Shown one piece after another: positions 24,356 through 33,723 of a stretch of 61,562 bases of DNA. Made by a program: the position numbers and the translations under genes. The notes under the pieces are model-generated. The model worked only from the letters and a program-made list of their open reading frames with translations, searched no databases and had not been told where the DNA came from. Position 1 is the first letter of the stretch. Every line of letters starts with the position of its first letter. This DNA comes from Erysipelotrichaceae bacterium (GTDB lineage: Bacteria > Bacillota_I > Bacilli_A > Erysipelotrichales > Coprobacillaceae), in contig JAGBPZ010000078.1 in NCBI GenBank assembly GCA_017633115.1, forward strand, positions 1-61,562, in the 5' to 3' direction.

Positions 24356-27292
24356 CTATTCACTCGCAAAGCCTGTCGCATCTTTTAACTGGACGCTTAC
24401 TAGTTTCGTCACACCTTTATCCTGCATTGTTGCGCCATATAATAAGTCGCACTCAGCCATCGTACCTTCACGATGGGTAACAACGATAAATTGTGTCTTA
24501 TCTGAGAATTCACGCAAATATCTTGCAAAACGTTCAACATTCGCTAAGTCAAGTGCCGCTTCAACTTCATCAAGAATACACATTGGTACTGGACGAACAC
24601 GTAAAATCGCAAATAAAACTGATAAGGCAATCAAAGCATTTTCGCCACCACTGAAAGCCTGCAATTTAGCTGATTTACCTGGAGGTGCGGCATTGATTTG
24701 AATGCCTGTCTCAAGAATATCATCTGGATCCACATATTGTAAAGAGGCATGACCGCCACCAAACAAGTATTTGAAAACATGATCGAATTCTTTATTGACA
24801 GCGTTGAATGTTTTTGTGAAACGTTCAATCATAACTGTATCCATTTCACCAATAGCTTTCAATAATGTGTCTTGCGCTTCAACTAATTCCAAACGGTTCT
24901 TATTGAGCTTTTCATAACGTTCATTTGTTGTGTTATAGTCCTCAATCGCATCAAGATTCACATGTCCTAAAGCCGAAATGTCATGTCGCAACTGCATAAC
25001 ACGTTCCTTAGCGCTTTCCATTTCAACATTTGGATCTGCAATTGTAGCAGCATATTCATAAGTCATTTGATAAGCCTCATTCAAACGCATAAGAGCATTA
25101 TTGATTTGGCCATCAAGCTGAGTCTTAGACACTTTGTTTTCAGTTAATTCATGATCAATATCACGACTTTGACGACGCAATGCATTCAATTCGTTGATAG
25201 TATCAGTATTGTCATTGACATAACCCATACGAATCGCACGTTTAGTTTGAATCTGTTCATTCAACGCATCACGCTTTTTCATTTCTTCATTGAGTTCATC
25301 AATCAGCTGATTAGTTTCCTGTCCACTGATAATATCTTCTGCCATGACAGATTCATGAGTCAGGTCTTCATATTCCTTCTTAGCCAGTTCATAGTCACTG
25401 CGCTTCTTTGAGGCAATCATTTCCAGTTTGACTAAACTCATCTGTTTTTGCATCAATTCCTGACTGGTCTCACGTTGGATATCTTCAATACGTTTCAGCT
25501 GACGACGTTTAGTCGTAATATCCTTTTCTCTGTCATCAATCTGACGTTTCAAGCGATCAAGCTCTTTCTTGCCCATAAAGGTCGAATTATTTTTAGAACG
25601 CCCACCAGTTAATGAACCACCGACATTGATGACATCCCCATCAAGAGTAACAATGCGATAACGATGGAACAGATTTTTAGCAATTTCAATGGCATGGTCA
25701 AGATTGTCAACGACAACAATATTACCAATCTGATTTAAAACAACAGATTCAATTTTAGCATCGAAACGAACAAACTCTGCCATGATTCCCAGATAGCCTT
25801 CCATATTCTGAACCAGGAAGGCTGCATCTTCACGAAGGAAGCGAGGTTTCATGGTCTCAATTGGCAGGAATGTGGCGCGACCAGCACGGTTATTACGTAA
25901 ATAGCGAATAGCTTCTTTGGCCTGTGCATCATTTTGTGTGACTACATAAGAAGAAGCACCACCAAGTGCTGTTGCCAAAGCCTGCTCATAACCTTCTTTA
26001 GCTGTAATCAGTTCCCCAAGAACACCTTTAATGCCTGGTAAATGATTAGCGGCATTCAAGATTGAACGCACACCAAAGCTATAGTTTGAACGATTTTCTA
26101 TCTGTTCACGTAACTGCTGATACTGTTGGCGATCGTTAGACAAACGTATATTGATACGTTCAACTTCCTGACGAAGATGATTGATGGATTCTTCCTGAGT
26201 ATGATTCAGTTCTACTAAAGAGTCTTTCTCCGCCTTAGTTTCATTGTAACGTGTAGCACGGTCATTGTATTCCTGGATCGCATCTTTTAAAATAGCTCGA
26301 GCTTGAGCTATACGTTCTTCAGTTGATGTTTTATCATAATTTTCCAAAAGGAATTTACGATTGGCATCAATTTCCACACGCTGAGCTTCTAATCTGGTAA
26401 CGTGGTCCATCGTCTCCATCAACTGCTGCTGCAGATCATTGATTTCATTATCGAGGATGACCATTTTATCACGAAGGTCTTCAACACGTTGTTCATCAAG
26501 AATAATATCTGCTTCAATCGAAACTTTACTTTCTTCAGCTGTTTTGATAGCTTTATTCAACTCATTTAACTGTTTAGAAATCGCGTTGATTTCCTGAACC
26601 AGTACTGAAATTTCAATCGTTCGCAATTCGCCAGTTAATTCCAGATAAATTTCTGCCTTTTCTTTCTGGCGTTTTAATGGACCTAGCTGTTGTGCAAGTT
26701 CATTGACAAGGTCCTCAACACGTTCAAGATTACGTGTTGTACGATCAAGTTTCAAAACTGTTTCATGTTTCTTTTTCTTGTATTTAGAGACGCCAGCAGC
26801 TGCTTCAAATATACCACGACGCTCTTCAGGCTTACTGCGTACGAATTCACTGATATTGTTTTGGGAAATAATCGATAATGAATCACGCCCAATACCAGTG
26901 TCCATAATGAGTTCTGTAATATCTTTAAGGCGGGCACTTTGACGATTGATTAAGTATTCTGCTTCATTGCCCTGACGGTAAAGACGTCTTGTCAGTTCGA
27001 CTTCATTAGCATCGATTTCCAAAGTGTGGTCTTCGTTATCAAAAACCAATGTGACTTCAGCCACGTTTTGACCACGGCGGTCTTCACTGCCGGAAAAGAT
27101 GACATCACTCATGGTATCGCCACGCATCGCCTTAGCGGATTTTTCACCTAAGACCCAGCGCACGGCATCGATAATATTCGATTTTCCACATCCATTAGGT
27201 CCTACTATGCCGGTAATGCCAGGCATGAATTCAATCACGGTCTTATCGGCAAAGGATTTAAACCCATGTAATTCAACACGTTTTAAATACAT
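24356..27292 (-). CDS. smc: Chromosome segregation ATPase SMC, short-arm form
   Basis: This is the condensin ATPase. Walker A is GPNGCGKSN (about residues 32-40); the hinge spans about 417-560 (NHLPGIKGVLGELI to GGSLTGGRS); the ABC signature FSGGENALIALS (about 884) and Walker B ILDEVEAALD complete the head. The two coiled-coil arms are about 240 and 210 residues, clearly shorter than the roughly 320-330 of Bacillus Smc (1186 aa). The reading frame and all head and hinge motifs are intact, so this is a natural short form, as in Mollicutes. It sits 14 bp after the histidine kinase gene. Confidence 0.96.
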   Translation of the reverse strand: MYLKRVELHGFKSFADKTVIEFMPGITGIVGPNGCGKSNIIDAVRWVLGEKSAKAMRGDTMSDVIFSGSEDRRGQNVAEVTLVFDNEDHTLEIDANEVELTRRLYRQGNEAEYLINRQSARLKDITELIMDTGIGRDSLSIISQNNISEFVRSKPEERRGIFEAAAGVSKYKKKKHETVLKLDRTTRNLERVEDLVNELAQQLGPLKRQKEKAEIYLELTGELRTIEISVLVQEINAISKQLNELNKAIKTAEESKVSIEADIILDEQRVEDLRDKMVILDNEINDLQQQLMETMDHVTRLEAQRVEIDANRKFLLENYDKTSTEERIAQARAILKDAIQEYNDRATRYNETKAEKDSLVELNHTQEESINHLRQEVERINIRLSNDRQQYQQLREQIENRSNYSFGVRSILNAANHLPGIKGVLGELITAKEGYEQALATALGGASSYVVTQNDAQAKEAIRYLRNNRAGRATFLPIETMKPRFLREDAAFLVQNMEGYLGIMAEFVRFDAKIESVVLNQIGNIVVVDNLDHAIEIAKNLFHRYRIVTLDGDVINVGGSLTGGRSKNNSTFMGKKELDRLKRQIDDREKDITTKRRQLKRIEDIQRETSQELMQKQMSLVKLEMIASKKRSDYELAKKEYEDLTHESVMAEDIISGQETNQLIDELNEEMKKRDALNEQIQTKRAIRMGYVNDNTDTINELNALRRQSRDIDHELTENKVSKTQLDGQINNALMRLNEAYQMTYEYAATIADPNVEMESAKERVMQLRHDISALGHVNLDAIEDYNTTNERYEKLNKNRLELVEAQDTLLKAIGEMDTVMIERFTKTFNAVNKEFDHVFKYLFGGGHASLQYVDPDDILETGIQINAAPPGKSAKLQAFSGGENALIALSVLFAILRVRPVPMCILDEVEAALDLANVERFARYLREFSDKTQFIVVTHREGTMAECDLLYGATMQDKGVTKLVSVQLKDATGFASE

Positions 27293-27306
27293 ATTTATTC
27301 CTCATA

Positions 27307-28713
27307 TTAATTGTTTTGTTGGGTTGGTCTAAGATTAGAGATAGAAAGCTTCTTTGCCAGTTCACTCGCTCTTGACTCAAGCGGAATATGAACGGTAAAG
27401 ACTGAGCCTACATCTTCCTGTGATTGTACATCAATTGAGTATTCATGTAAATCAATGATACGTTTAACAATTGCCAATCCTAAACCATTGCCTTCTACGG
27501 CACGCGATTTATCGATACGATAGAAACGGTCAAAGATATGAGCAATATCTTCCTGACTCATACCAACGCCTGTATCAGCGATACTGACGTCTACACCTTT
27601 AGCAACACGCTTGACTTCAACGGTAATGACGCCATGTTCTTTCGTATATTTGATTGCGTTAGAAATAATGTTGACCCATACCTGCTCTAAGCGTAATTCA
27701 TCAGCATTAATGATGATATCACCACGAGGTTTGACAAATTCAATTTCAATATCCTTTGCCAGGGCCGCACTATCTTCAGTTTCAATAATTCTATTCAGCT
27801 GATTGATGAGTGAGAAGTCTGTATAATCCAGTTCAATGTCTTCTACTTCAAGAAGGGTCAGCTGTAACATATTTTTGGACAGTGTTGAAAGGCGTTTTGT
27901 ATTGAAAATAATGATATCAGCATACTTTTCACGCATTTCATCACTGAGATTTTCATTCTTCAAAATCGTTGCAAAACCCTGAATGGCAGTTAATGGTGTC
28001 TGGAATTCATGTGAGACATCACTAATGAATTGTTGTCTGATTTCTTCCTGTTTGCCAAGACGCATTGCCATCTGGTTGAAAGCACGATTCAACTTCGCCA
28101 TTTCCGAATTACCACTATATTGAACACGGACTTTATAATTACCTTTAGCAAGTTCTTCAGTGGCTTTGGTAAGATTTGAGATAGGTTTTGTGATAAAGTC
28201 AGCCAGAATCAAAAAGACCAGACAGCCAACTAAGAACATCACTAAAGCTGATAATAAGTAAGAATTGAGAACGGACTGATTGGTTCGCGTCATATCTTTA
28301 CCTACGGTAATGACATATGCATTACCATCATAACGTAATCGTTTGACTGTATAGTAGACAAATCCTTTGGAACCAATGTACTGTTGATTGACTTCCTTAA
28401 GATTAGAGACGTCATATTCCTTGATGTCATGTTCACTCGTTTTACCGTAGTTATGATTGACACCATTTTTACTAATCTGACAAGTCAAATTGTATTCATC
28501 AATATAGCTGTTAATGATGACATCAAATTCATTTTTAGAATGAACCTGACGAATCATCGCTGCAATATAATCAGTTGCATTTTCTAAATCTTCTGCAACC
28601 ATCGTTGCCTGATTCGCAAAATTCTGACGATAAGCCACATAACCTGTAACGGAGAAACTAAAAACCAGCGTCAGAATAAAGCCAATAATCAAACGGCCAT
28701 AGACTGATTTCAT
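27307..28713 (-). CDS. HAMP-domain sensor histidine kinase
   Basis: This is the membrane sensor of a two-component system. The first membrane helix (about residues 8-28) is followed by an extracytoplasmic sensor of about 120 residues, a second helix (about 153-175), a HAMP linker (ITKPISNLTKATEELAKGNY), HisKA with the phosphoacceptor in SDVSHEFQTPLTAIQGF (His about 234), and HATPase with NIISNAIKYTKE, DTGVGMS and GNGLGLAIVKRI. It overlaps the response regulator by 4 bp (ATGA). The signal sensed is unknown. Its 3' end is only 14 bp from smc, with no terminator between. Confidence 0.94.
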   Translation of the reverse strand: MKSVYGRLIIGFILTLVFSFSVTGYVAYRQNFANQATMVAEDLENATDYIAAMIRQVHSKNEFDVIINSYIDEYNLTCQISKNGVNHNYGKTSEHDIKEYDVSNLKEVNQQYIGSKGFVYYTVKRLRYDGNAYVITVGKDMTRTNQSVLNSYLLSALVMFLVGCLVFLILADFITKPISNLTKATEELAKGNYKVRVQYSGNSEMAKLNRAFNQMAMRLGKQEEIRQQFISDVSHEFQTPLTAIQGFATILKNENLSDEMREKYADIIIFNTKRLSTLSKNMLQLTLLEVEDIELDYTDFSLINQLNRIIETEDSAALAKDIEIEFVKPRGDIIINADELRLEQVWVNIISNAIKYTKEHGVITVEVKRVAKGVDVSIADTGVGMSQEDIAHIFDRFYRIDKSRAVEGNGLGLAIVKRIIDLHEYSIDVQSQEDVGSVFTVHIPLESRASELAKKLSISNLRPTQQNN

Positions 28714-29384
28714 TGATCAACCTCAATCTTATAGCCTAAAGATCGGACAGTGACAACTTTGAACCCAGGTAAATGACCAAGATTTTCACGAATACGTTTA
28801 ATATGGACATCAACTGTACGATCATAGCCATCATAATCCATACCCCAGATTTTTTCAATCAACTGTTCGCGCGTAAAAATCTGATTAGGATTTTTTGCGA
28901 GTTCAAATGCCAGCTCAAATTGTTTTAATGGTAAATGGATTGTTTCATCTTTATAGCGAACTTCATACTTATCACCATCAAAGACAACATCCCCTATTTT
29001 GACAATATTTGAGGCATTGACATTATAGCGTTTAAGAATTGTCTTAACGCGTGCCAATAACTCATCAGGATCAAAAGGTTTAGTGACATAGTCATCAATA
29101 CCAAGAGAAAAACCACGCAGTTTATCTTTAGATTGCGAACGGGCACTCAGCATAATGACAGGAAACTCACGATATTGACGCATTTCTTCAACGAGTTCAA
29201 AACCATCCATACCTGGCATCATAATATCTACGATGGCAAGATCAATATATTGATTTTCAACAATTTCAATGGCGCGTTCGCCATTGGCAGCCTGAAGGCA
29301 TTCAAAGCCTTCTTTATCTAAATAAAAACGTACCAATTCTCTGATATGTTCTTCATCATCAACAATCATAATTTTGGATTTCAT
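28710..29384 (-). CDS. OmpR/PhoB-family response regulator
   Basis: This 224-residue transcription regulator has a receiver domain with acidic pocket IVDDEEH, phosphorylated Asp53 in IVDIMMPGMDGF, the conserved Lys in YVTKPF, and a C-terminal winged-helix DNA-binding domain (about 125-224) with DYDGYDRTVDVHIKRIR. The ATG at 29384 follows AGGTGGTGG. It is translationally coupled to the histidine kinase. The residue set is that of the general PhoB group; I cannot assign a named ortholog. Confidence 0.94.
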   Translation of the reverse strand: MKSKIMIVDDEEHIRELVRFYLDKEGFECLQAANGERAIEIVENQYIDLAIVDIMMPGMDGFELVEEMRQYREFPVIMLSARSQSKDKLRGFSLGIDDYVTKPFDPDELLARVKTILKRYNVNASNIVKIGDVVFDGDKYEVRYKDETIHLPLKQFELAFELAKNPNQIFTREQLIEKIWGMDYDGYDRTVDVHIKRIRENLGHLPGFKVVTVRSLGYKIEVDQ

Positions 29385-29407
29385 AGATACCACCACCTAT
29401 CTAATGC

Positions 29408-29416
29408 ATTATACCA
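29408..29416 (-). promoter_or_regulatory. Extended -10 promoter of the two-component system
   Basis: The minus strand reads TGGTATAAT, a perfect extended -10, 24 nt before the response-regulator start. The upstream side overlaps the tail of the nrnA terminator; no good -35 is visible. Confidence 0.55.
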
Positions 29417-29423
29417 TAATGGC

Positions 29424-29462
29424 AAATAAAAACCTATATTGATTTCACACAATCAATACAGG
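29424..29462 (-). terminator. Intrinsic terminator after nrnA
   Basis: On the minus strand CCTGTATTGATT / AATCAATATAGG (12 bp, one G-U, 6-nt loop) is followed by TTTTTATTTG. Confidence 0.85.
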
Positions 29463-29470
29463 TCTAAAGA

Positions 29471-30397
29471 CTATAAAATAGCTTTTGCAGCCGCAATTAA
29501 TTTTGGTATATCGTTAAGATGATCAAGGGTTGCACCGGCTGCAAGGCGATGTCCGCCACCATTAAATTTGGCGGCTACCTCATTGACTGGATAGTCACGA
29601 CTGCGCAAACTGACGCGTACATTGTTGCCTTCTTTATTCTCAGTAATAGCAATCCAGATTTTGATTTCATCAATATCAGCGAGCTCCGTGACATATCCTG
29701 AAGCTATTTCACGACTAACACCTAATGCTTTTAAATCTTCATCTTTCATGACGTAATAACCGACGCCTTCATCATTGACATAATTGTTAAGAATGAAGCG
29801 TTTAATTTCTAATGATTTTTCTGATTTCAAATACATTTGACGATAAAGTGAATCAATGTTGATGCCAGTAGCAACTAAAAGAGAAGCGGCTGAAAATGTC
29901 TTTGCACTTGTATTTTGATACATAAAACGATTCGAATCACCAATAATACCCATATAAAGTGGCGCTGCTGCATCCTTCGTCAATGGATAAAGCTCGCTGA
30001 CTTCATTCATCATGTGAGTGATAATTTGCGCACAGGCAATTGAAGATTCATCGACAATATTTAAATCGCCATATTGATCAGTAATAATATGATGATCGAT
30101 TTTCACGATATAATCTGCATATTTTAAATCGCCATCAATTCTGTCCTTGCGTGCCGTATCCATCACAATAGCCAGTGATGGTTCTTCTTTCAATATGCAT
30201 TCAGGTAATTCAGGAAAATAACGTGACACAAGATCACTGGTAAAAACACCCATAAGGACAATACTTTTTTCTGGAAAATAGGTCTTAAGATAATGATACA
30301 TACCCGCCTGTGAGCCAAAGGCATCATCATCAGGATTGACATGGCGATAAAGCAAGATTTGATTATACTTTTTAATTAATTCAATGATAGGTTGCAT
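29471..30397 (-). CDS. nrnA: DHH-family oligoribonuclease/pAp phosphatase (NrnA-like)
   Basis: This enzyme degrades very short RNA or DNA oligonucleotides and/or dephosphorylates 3'-phosphoadenosine 5'-phosphate. The DHH domain shows YRHVNPDDDAFGSQ, VMDTARKDRI and KIDHHIITDQYG; the C-terminal DHHA1 domain carries RSRDYPVNEVAAKFNGGGHRLAAGAT. The ATG at 30397 follows GAGGTGATTACG. It is a single-gene transcript, divergent from the FGGY kinase. Confidence 0.93.
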   Translation of the reverse strand: MQPIIELIKKYNQILLYRHVNPDDDAFGSQAGMYHYLKTYFPEKSIVLMGVFTSDLVSRYFPELPECILKEEPSLAIVMDTARKDRIDGDLKYADYIVKIDHHIITDQYGDLNIVDESSIACAQIITHMMNEVSELYPLTKDAAAPLYMGIIGDSNRFMYQNTSAKTFSAASLLVATGINIDSLYRQMYLKSEKSLEIKRFILNNYVNDEGVGYYVMKDEDLKALGVSREIASGYVTELADIDEIKIWIAITENKEGNNVRVSLRSRDYPVNEVAAKFNGGGHRLAAGATLDHLNDIPKLIAAAKAIL

Positions 30398-30416
30398 CGT
30401 AATCACCTCAATGTGT

Positions 30417-30445
30417 ATCTTAACATTTTAATTCGTTCGACTCAA
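30417..30445 (-). promoter_or_regulatory. Sigma-A promoter of nrnA
   Basis: The minus strand has -35 TTGAGT (30440-30445), 17-nt spacer, -10 TAAGAT (30417-30422). It is back-to-back with the promoter of the FGGY kinase. Confidence 0.55.
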
Positions 30446-30454
30446 TGACTAAGG

Positions 30455-30483
30455 TTGTTTGACATACAAATTCAAAGTATAAT
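30455..30483 (+). promoter_or_regulatory. Sigma-A promoter of the FGGY kinase
   Basis: The -35 TTGTTT (30455-30460), 17-nt spacer and perfect -10 TATAAT (30478-30483) lie upstream of an AAAAGGAG ribosome-binding site. Confidence 0.65.
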
Positions 30484-30530
30484 GTTAGATAGAAGATATG
30501 TTGATGATAATAGAAAAGGAGAACACATTA

Positions 30531-32030
30531 ATGAAAGATTTATTGATCGGAATCGATTTAGGTACAACCGCATCAAAAGTTGTTGTATTCGATAAGGAAG
30601 GCCATGAAATCGCTTCTGCAAGTGAAGGTTATCTTGTTTACTATCCAGATCAAGGTTATGCTGAACAAGATCCTTATGAATGGTGGGAAGCTATTGCCAC
30701 TGCCATTGCAACATGTATCGATAAAGGCAATATTGACCCTCACGATATCAAAGGCATTGGTATTGACGGTCAATCATGGTCAGCCATTCCAATTGACAAG
30801 GATGGTAACGTTTTAGCCAATACCCCTATTTGGATGGATACCCGTTCTGCAGCTATTTGCCAGGAATTAGAAGATCGCATTGGCAAGGACAAAATTGAAC
30901 GTCTGAGCGGTAATACATTATCTGCAACCTACTCGACAGGCAAAATTCTCTGGTATAAAGAGAACATGCCTGACATGTATGCGAAAATTGATAAAATCTT
31001 ACAATCCAACAGTTATATTGTCTATCGTTTGACCGGCAAAATCTCACAGGATATCAGCCAGGCTTATGGATTCCATTTCTTCGATATCGAAAAAGGTGTT
31101 TGGGATGATGACATGCGTGAAGCTATGGGCATCCCTGCAAGCTTTATTCCACCAATTTCTAACTGCGACGAAGTTGTTGGTTATGTCACTGAAGAAGCCG
31201 CTAAAAAATGTCATTTAGTACCTGGAATTCCAGTTGTCGCTGGTGGTTTAGATGCAGCCATGGGTGCTTTAGGTGTTGGTGTCTTAAAAGAAGGACAGAC
31301 TCAGGAATATGGAGGCACATCATGTGGCTTCTCTATCTGTATGGAATCATTCCACTATGATCCCCGTATGGTTCTCTGCCGTCATGTTGTCCCAGACAAA
31401 TGGCTGATGCAGGCAGGTAGTAATGCGGGTGGACATATTATGAAATGGCTCCAGGACCAGCTTGGTGATTGTGGTAAACTGATCGATCCTGAAAAGAATA
31501 CCCTTGATCTCTACAATGAACTTGCAGAAATGGTACCAGCCGGTTCCGAAGGTTTAGTATTCCTGCCATATATGAATGGTGAACGCACTCCAATCTGGAA
31601 TCCAACAGCTAAAGGGGTCTGGTTTGGCCTCGACTATAATAAAACGACTGGGCATCTGATTCGTTCAGCAATGGAAGGTGTTGTTTTTGTCGAGCGTCAC
31701 AACCTTGATGTCGCTAAATCAACTGGCGCTAAGATCACTGACATGCTGGCAACTGGTGGCAGTACCAAATCAAGACTATGGACACAAATGAAGGCCGATG
31801 TCCTTCAGGTACCTGTTTTAATTCCTAAGGCTGATGAAGCAACAGCTCTTGGTTCAGCTATCTTAGCAGGTGTTGGTGTTGGTGTTTATGACAGTTATGA
31901 AGAAGCTATTGCTTTAACAATGGATGTCAAGAAACGCTATGAGCCAAGCACTAAAGATTTAGAAACATACGAAAAGAGTTACAAGCTTTATCGTGAAGTC
32001 TATGAAGCAACTAAACATCTCATGAAATGA
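30531..32030 (+). CDS. xylB: FGGY-family sugar kinase, probably xylulokinase
   Basis: This 499-residue cytoplasmic kinase starts LIGIDLGTTASKVVVFD, the first phosphate-binding motif, and contains GIGIDGQSWSAIPID, PIWMDTRS, and the C-terminal LATGGSTKSRLWTQMKADVL and ATALGSAILAGVGVG segments of FGGY_C. The overall resemblance is to xylulokinases, but FGGY specificity is hard to read and no isomerase, transporter or regulator gene is adjacent. The ATG at 30531 is chosen from the AAAAGGAGAACACATTA upstream. It is a single-gene unit. Confidence 0.85.
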   Translation: MKDLLIGIDLGTTASKVVVFDKEGHEIASASEGYLVYYPDQGYAEQDPYEWWEAIATAIATCIDKGNIDPHDIKGIGIDGQSWSAIPIDKDGNVLANTPIWMDTRSAAICQELEDRIGKDKIERLSGNTLSATYSTGKILWYKENMPDMYAKIDKILQSNSYIVYRLTGKISQDISQAYGFHFFDIEKGVWDDDMREAMGIPASFIPPISNCDEVVGYVTEEAAKKCHLVPGIPVVAGGLDAAMGALGVGVLKEGQTQEYGGTSCGFSICMESFHYDPRMVLCRHVVPDKWLMQAGSNAGGHIMKWLQDQLGDCGKLIDPEKNTLDLYNELAEMVPAGSEGLVFLPYMNGERTPIWNPTAKGVWFGLDYNKTTGHLIRSAMEGVVFVERHNLDVAKSTGAKITDMLATGGSTKSRLWTQMKADVLQVPVLIPKADEATALGSAILAGVGVGVYDSYEEAIALTMDVKKRYEPSTKDLETYEKSYKLYREVYEATKHLMK

Positions 32031-32031
32031 T

Positions 32032-32056
32032 AAAATCCCCTGCGGGGGATTTTTTC
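32032..32056 (+). terminator. Intrinsic terminator of the FGGY kinase
   Basis: AAAATCCCC / GGGGATTTT with a short GC-rich loop is followed by T residues, two bases after the stop codon. Confidence 0.88.
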
Positions 32057-32063
32057 TTTGGAC

Positions 32064-32094
32064 ATAAAAAAGATGTGCCAAAGCACATCTTTTG
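32064..32094 (-). terminator. Intrinsic terminator after ackA
   Basis: On the minus strand AAAAGATGTGC / GCACATCTTTT (4-nt loop) continues into further T. It faces the FGGY kinase terminator. Confidence 0.88.
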
Positions 32095-32100
32095 CATCAA

Positions 32101-33294
32101 TTATAAGCCTAATAAACGAACTGTGTCACGAGCAATCATGACTTCTTCATTTGTAGGAATAACATAGACTTTGATTGCAGAATCTGCAGCAGAGATTTCA
32201 CGAGCCTGATCACTTCTGATGGCATTCTTTTCAGCATCAAGTTTAACGCCTAAAGCTTCACTGCATTCTTTGATACATAAATCTCTGATATAAGATGAGT
32301 TTTCACCTAAACCAGCAGTGAATGCGATGGCATCACAACCACCTAATTCTACAAAGTAAGCACCAATATATTTAGCAACTGTACGTGCATATAAGTTACT
32401 TGTTAAGATTGCACGTTCATTACCTTCGTTGTAAGCTGCTTCGATATCACGAGCATCTGAAGAGATACCAGATACACCTAACATACCTGACTGTTTATTG
32501 TAAACATTCAACATTTCCTGAGGTGTCATGCCAGTCTTTTCACATAAGTAAGGCATAATTGAAGGGTCAACTGTACCGCAGCGTGTACCCATCATAACAC
32601 CAGCTAATGGTGTTAAGCCCATGCTTGTGTCATAACATTTACCATTCTTAACAGCTGTTAAAGAAGCACCATTACCTAAATGACAAACAATGACTTTAGA
32701 AGTTTCTGGGTTACCTAGTAATTTGATTGCCTGTTCAGAAACATATTTATGAGATGTACCATGAGCACCATATTTTCTTACTTTATATTTTGTGTAATAT
32801 TCGTAAGGTAATGCATACATGTAGCTTGCTTCATCCATAGTCTGATGGAAAGCTGTATCAAATGTGAAGACATGTTCAACACCTGGTAACGCTTTTTTGA
32901 AAGCACGATAACCAATTAAGTGAGCTGGGTTATGTAAAGGTGCTAAATCGCATAATTCCTCAACTTTTGCTTCAACATCATCGTCAACAATTGCACTATC
33001 AGCAAAATAAGCACCACCCTGGACGATACGATGACCAACTGCGTTAATTTCTGATAATTCCTTAACGATACCTTCGCTGATTAATGCTTTTAATAATGCA
33101 TCAACAGCTACACCATGATCAGGGAAAGGCTGTTCAACAGACTTCTTTTCACCATCATGTTTGATAGTGAAATTACCCATGTCCATACCAATACGTTCTA
33201 CTAAACCATTGCATATTACTTTTTCACTAGGCATATCAAACAGCTGGAATTTCAATGAAGAGCTGCCTGCATTAACCGCCATAACTTTAACCAT
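32101..33294 (-). CDS. ackA: Acetate kinase
   Basis: This enzyme converts acetyl phosphate plus ADP to acetate and ATP, the key energy-yielding step of mixed-acid fermentation. The 397-residue protein starts VMAVNAGSSSLKFQLF; it contains VGHRIVQGG, FDTAFHQTM, the KYGAHGTSHKYV loop, HLGNGASLTAVKNGK, TPLAGVMMGTRCG and FTAGLGENS. It has a GGAGGAATAATA ribosome-binding site. No pta gene is next to it. It may be the last gene of a run with dgkA, the flavodoxin and acylphosphatase genes. Confidence 0.98.
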   Translation of the reverse strand: MVKVMAVNAGSSSLKFQLFDMPSEKVICNGLVERIGMDMGNFTIKHDGEKKSVEQPFPDHGVAVDALLKALISEGIVKELSEINAVGHRIVQGGAYFADSAIVDDDVEAKVEELCDLAPLHNPAHLIGYRAFKKALPGVEHVFTFDTAFHQTMDEASYMYALPYEYYTKYKVRKYGAHGTSHKYVSEQAIKLLGNPETSKVIVCHLGNGASLTAVKNGKCYDTSMGLTPLAGVMMGTRCGTVDPSIMPYLCEKTGMTPQEMLNVYNKQSGMLGVSGISSDARDIEAAYNEGNERAILTSNLYARTVAKYIGAYFVELGGCDAIAFTAGLGENSSYIRDLCIKECSEALGVKLDAEKNAIRSDQAREISAADSAIKVYVIPTNEEVMIARDTVRLLGL

Positions 33295-33358
33295 TATTAT
33301 TCCTCCTCAATCTTATATAACAATTTTACTCAAAAGGCATCTAAAAGACAACTGTTTT

Positions 33359-33718
33359 TTAGCTGATGAACTGGAGCCCATAAGGGATAAAAATCATCAA
33401 ACCAATAATGGCCGCTCCCAATGAAATCACAAGAACAGCACCAGCTGCCGTATCTTTAGCCAACTTGGCAAGGGGATGGAACTCGGCAGTCTTCAAATCA
33501 ACGACTGCTTCAATGGCAGTGTTGATCAGCTCCATTGCCATTACCAATGCAATCAACAAAATACAAAGCATCCATTCGTTCTTTGTAATGTGAAAAAACA
33601 TGCCACAAACAATGACGGCAAGCGCCATAAGGGCATGAAATTTCATATGTGACTCTTGCTTAAAGGCAGCTTTAATGCCTTCAATCGCATAGCCAAAACT
33701 TATCATAAATGTTTTCAT
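33359..33718 (-). CDS. Undecaprenol/diacylglycerol kinase (DgkA family)
   Basis: This small integral membrane kinase recycles undecaprenol (Gram-positive UdpK) or diacylglycerol. The 119-residue protein has three membrane helices and the family signature MAMELINTAIEAVVDL, followed by HPLAKLAKDTAAGAVL. The metal and ATP-binding glutamates are retained. In Firmicutes this gene usually follows ybeY; here it follows a flavodoxin gene by 5 bp. Confidence 0.93.
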   Translation of the reverse strand: MKTFMISFGYAIEGIKAAFKQESHMKFHALMALAVIVCGMFFHITKNEWMLCILLIALVMAMELINTAIEAVVDLKTAEFHPLAKLAKDTAAGAVLVISLGAAIIGLMIFIPYGLQFIS

Positions 33719-33723
33719 TACTT

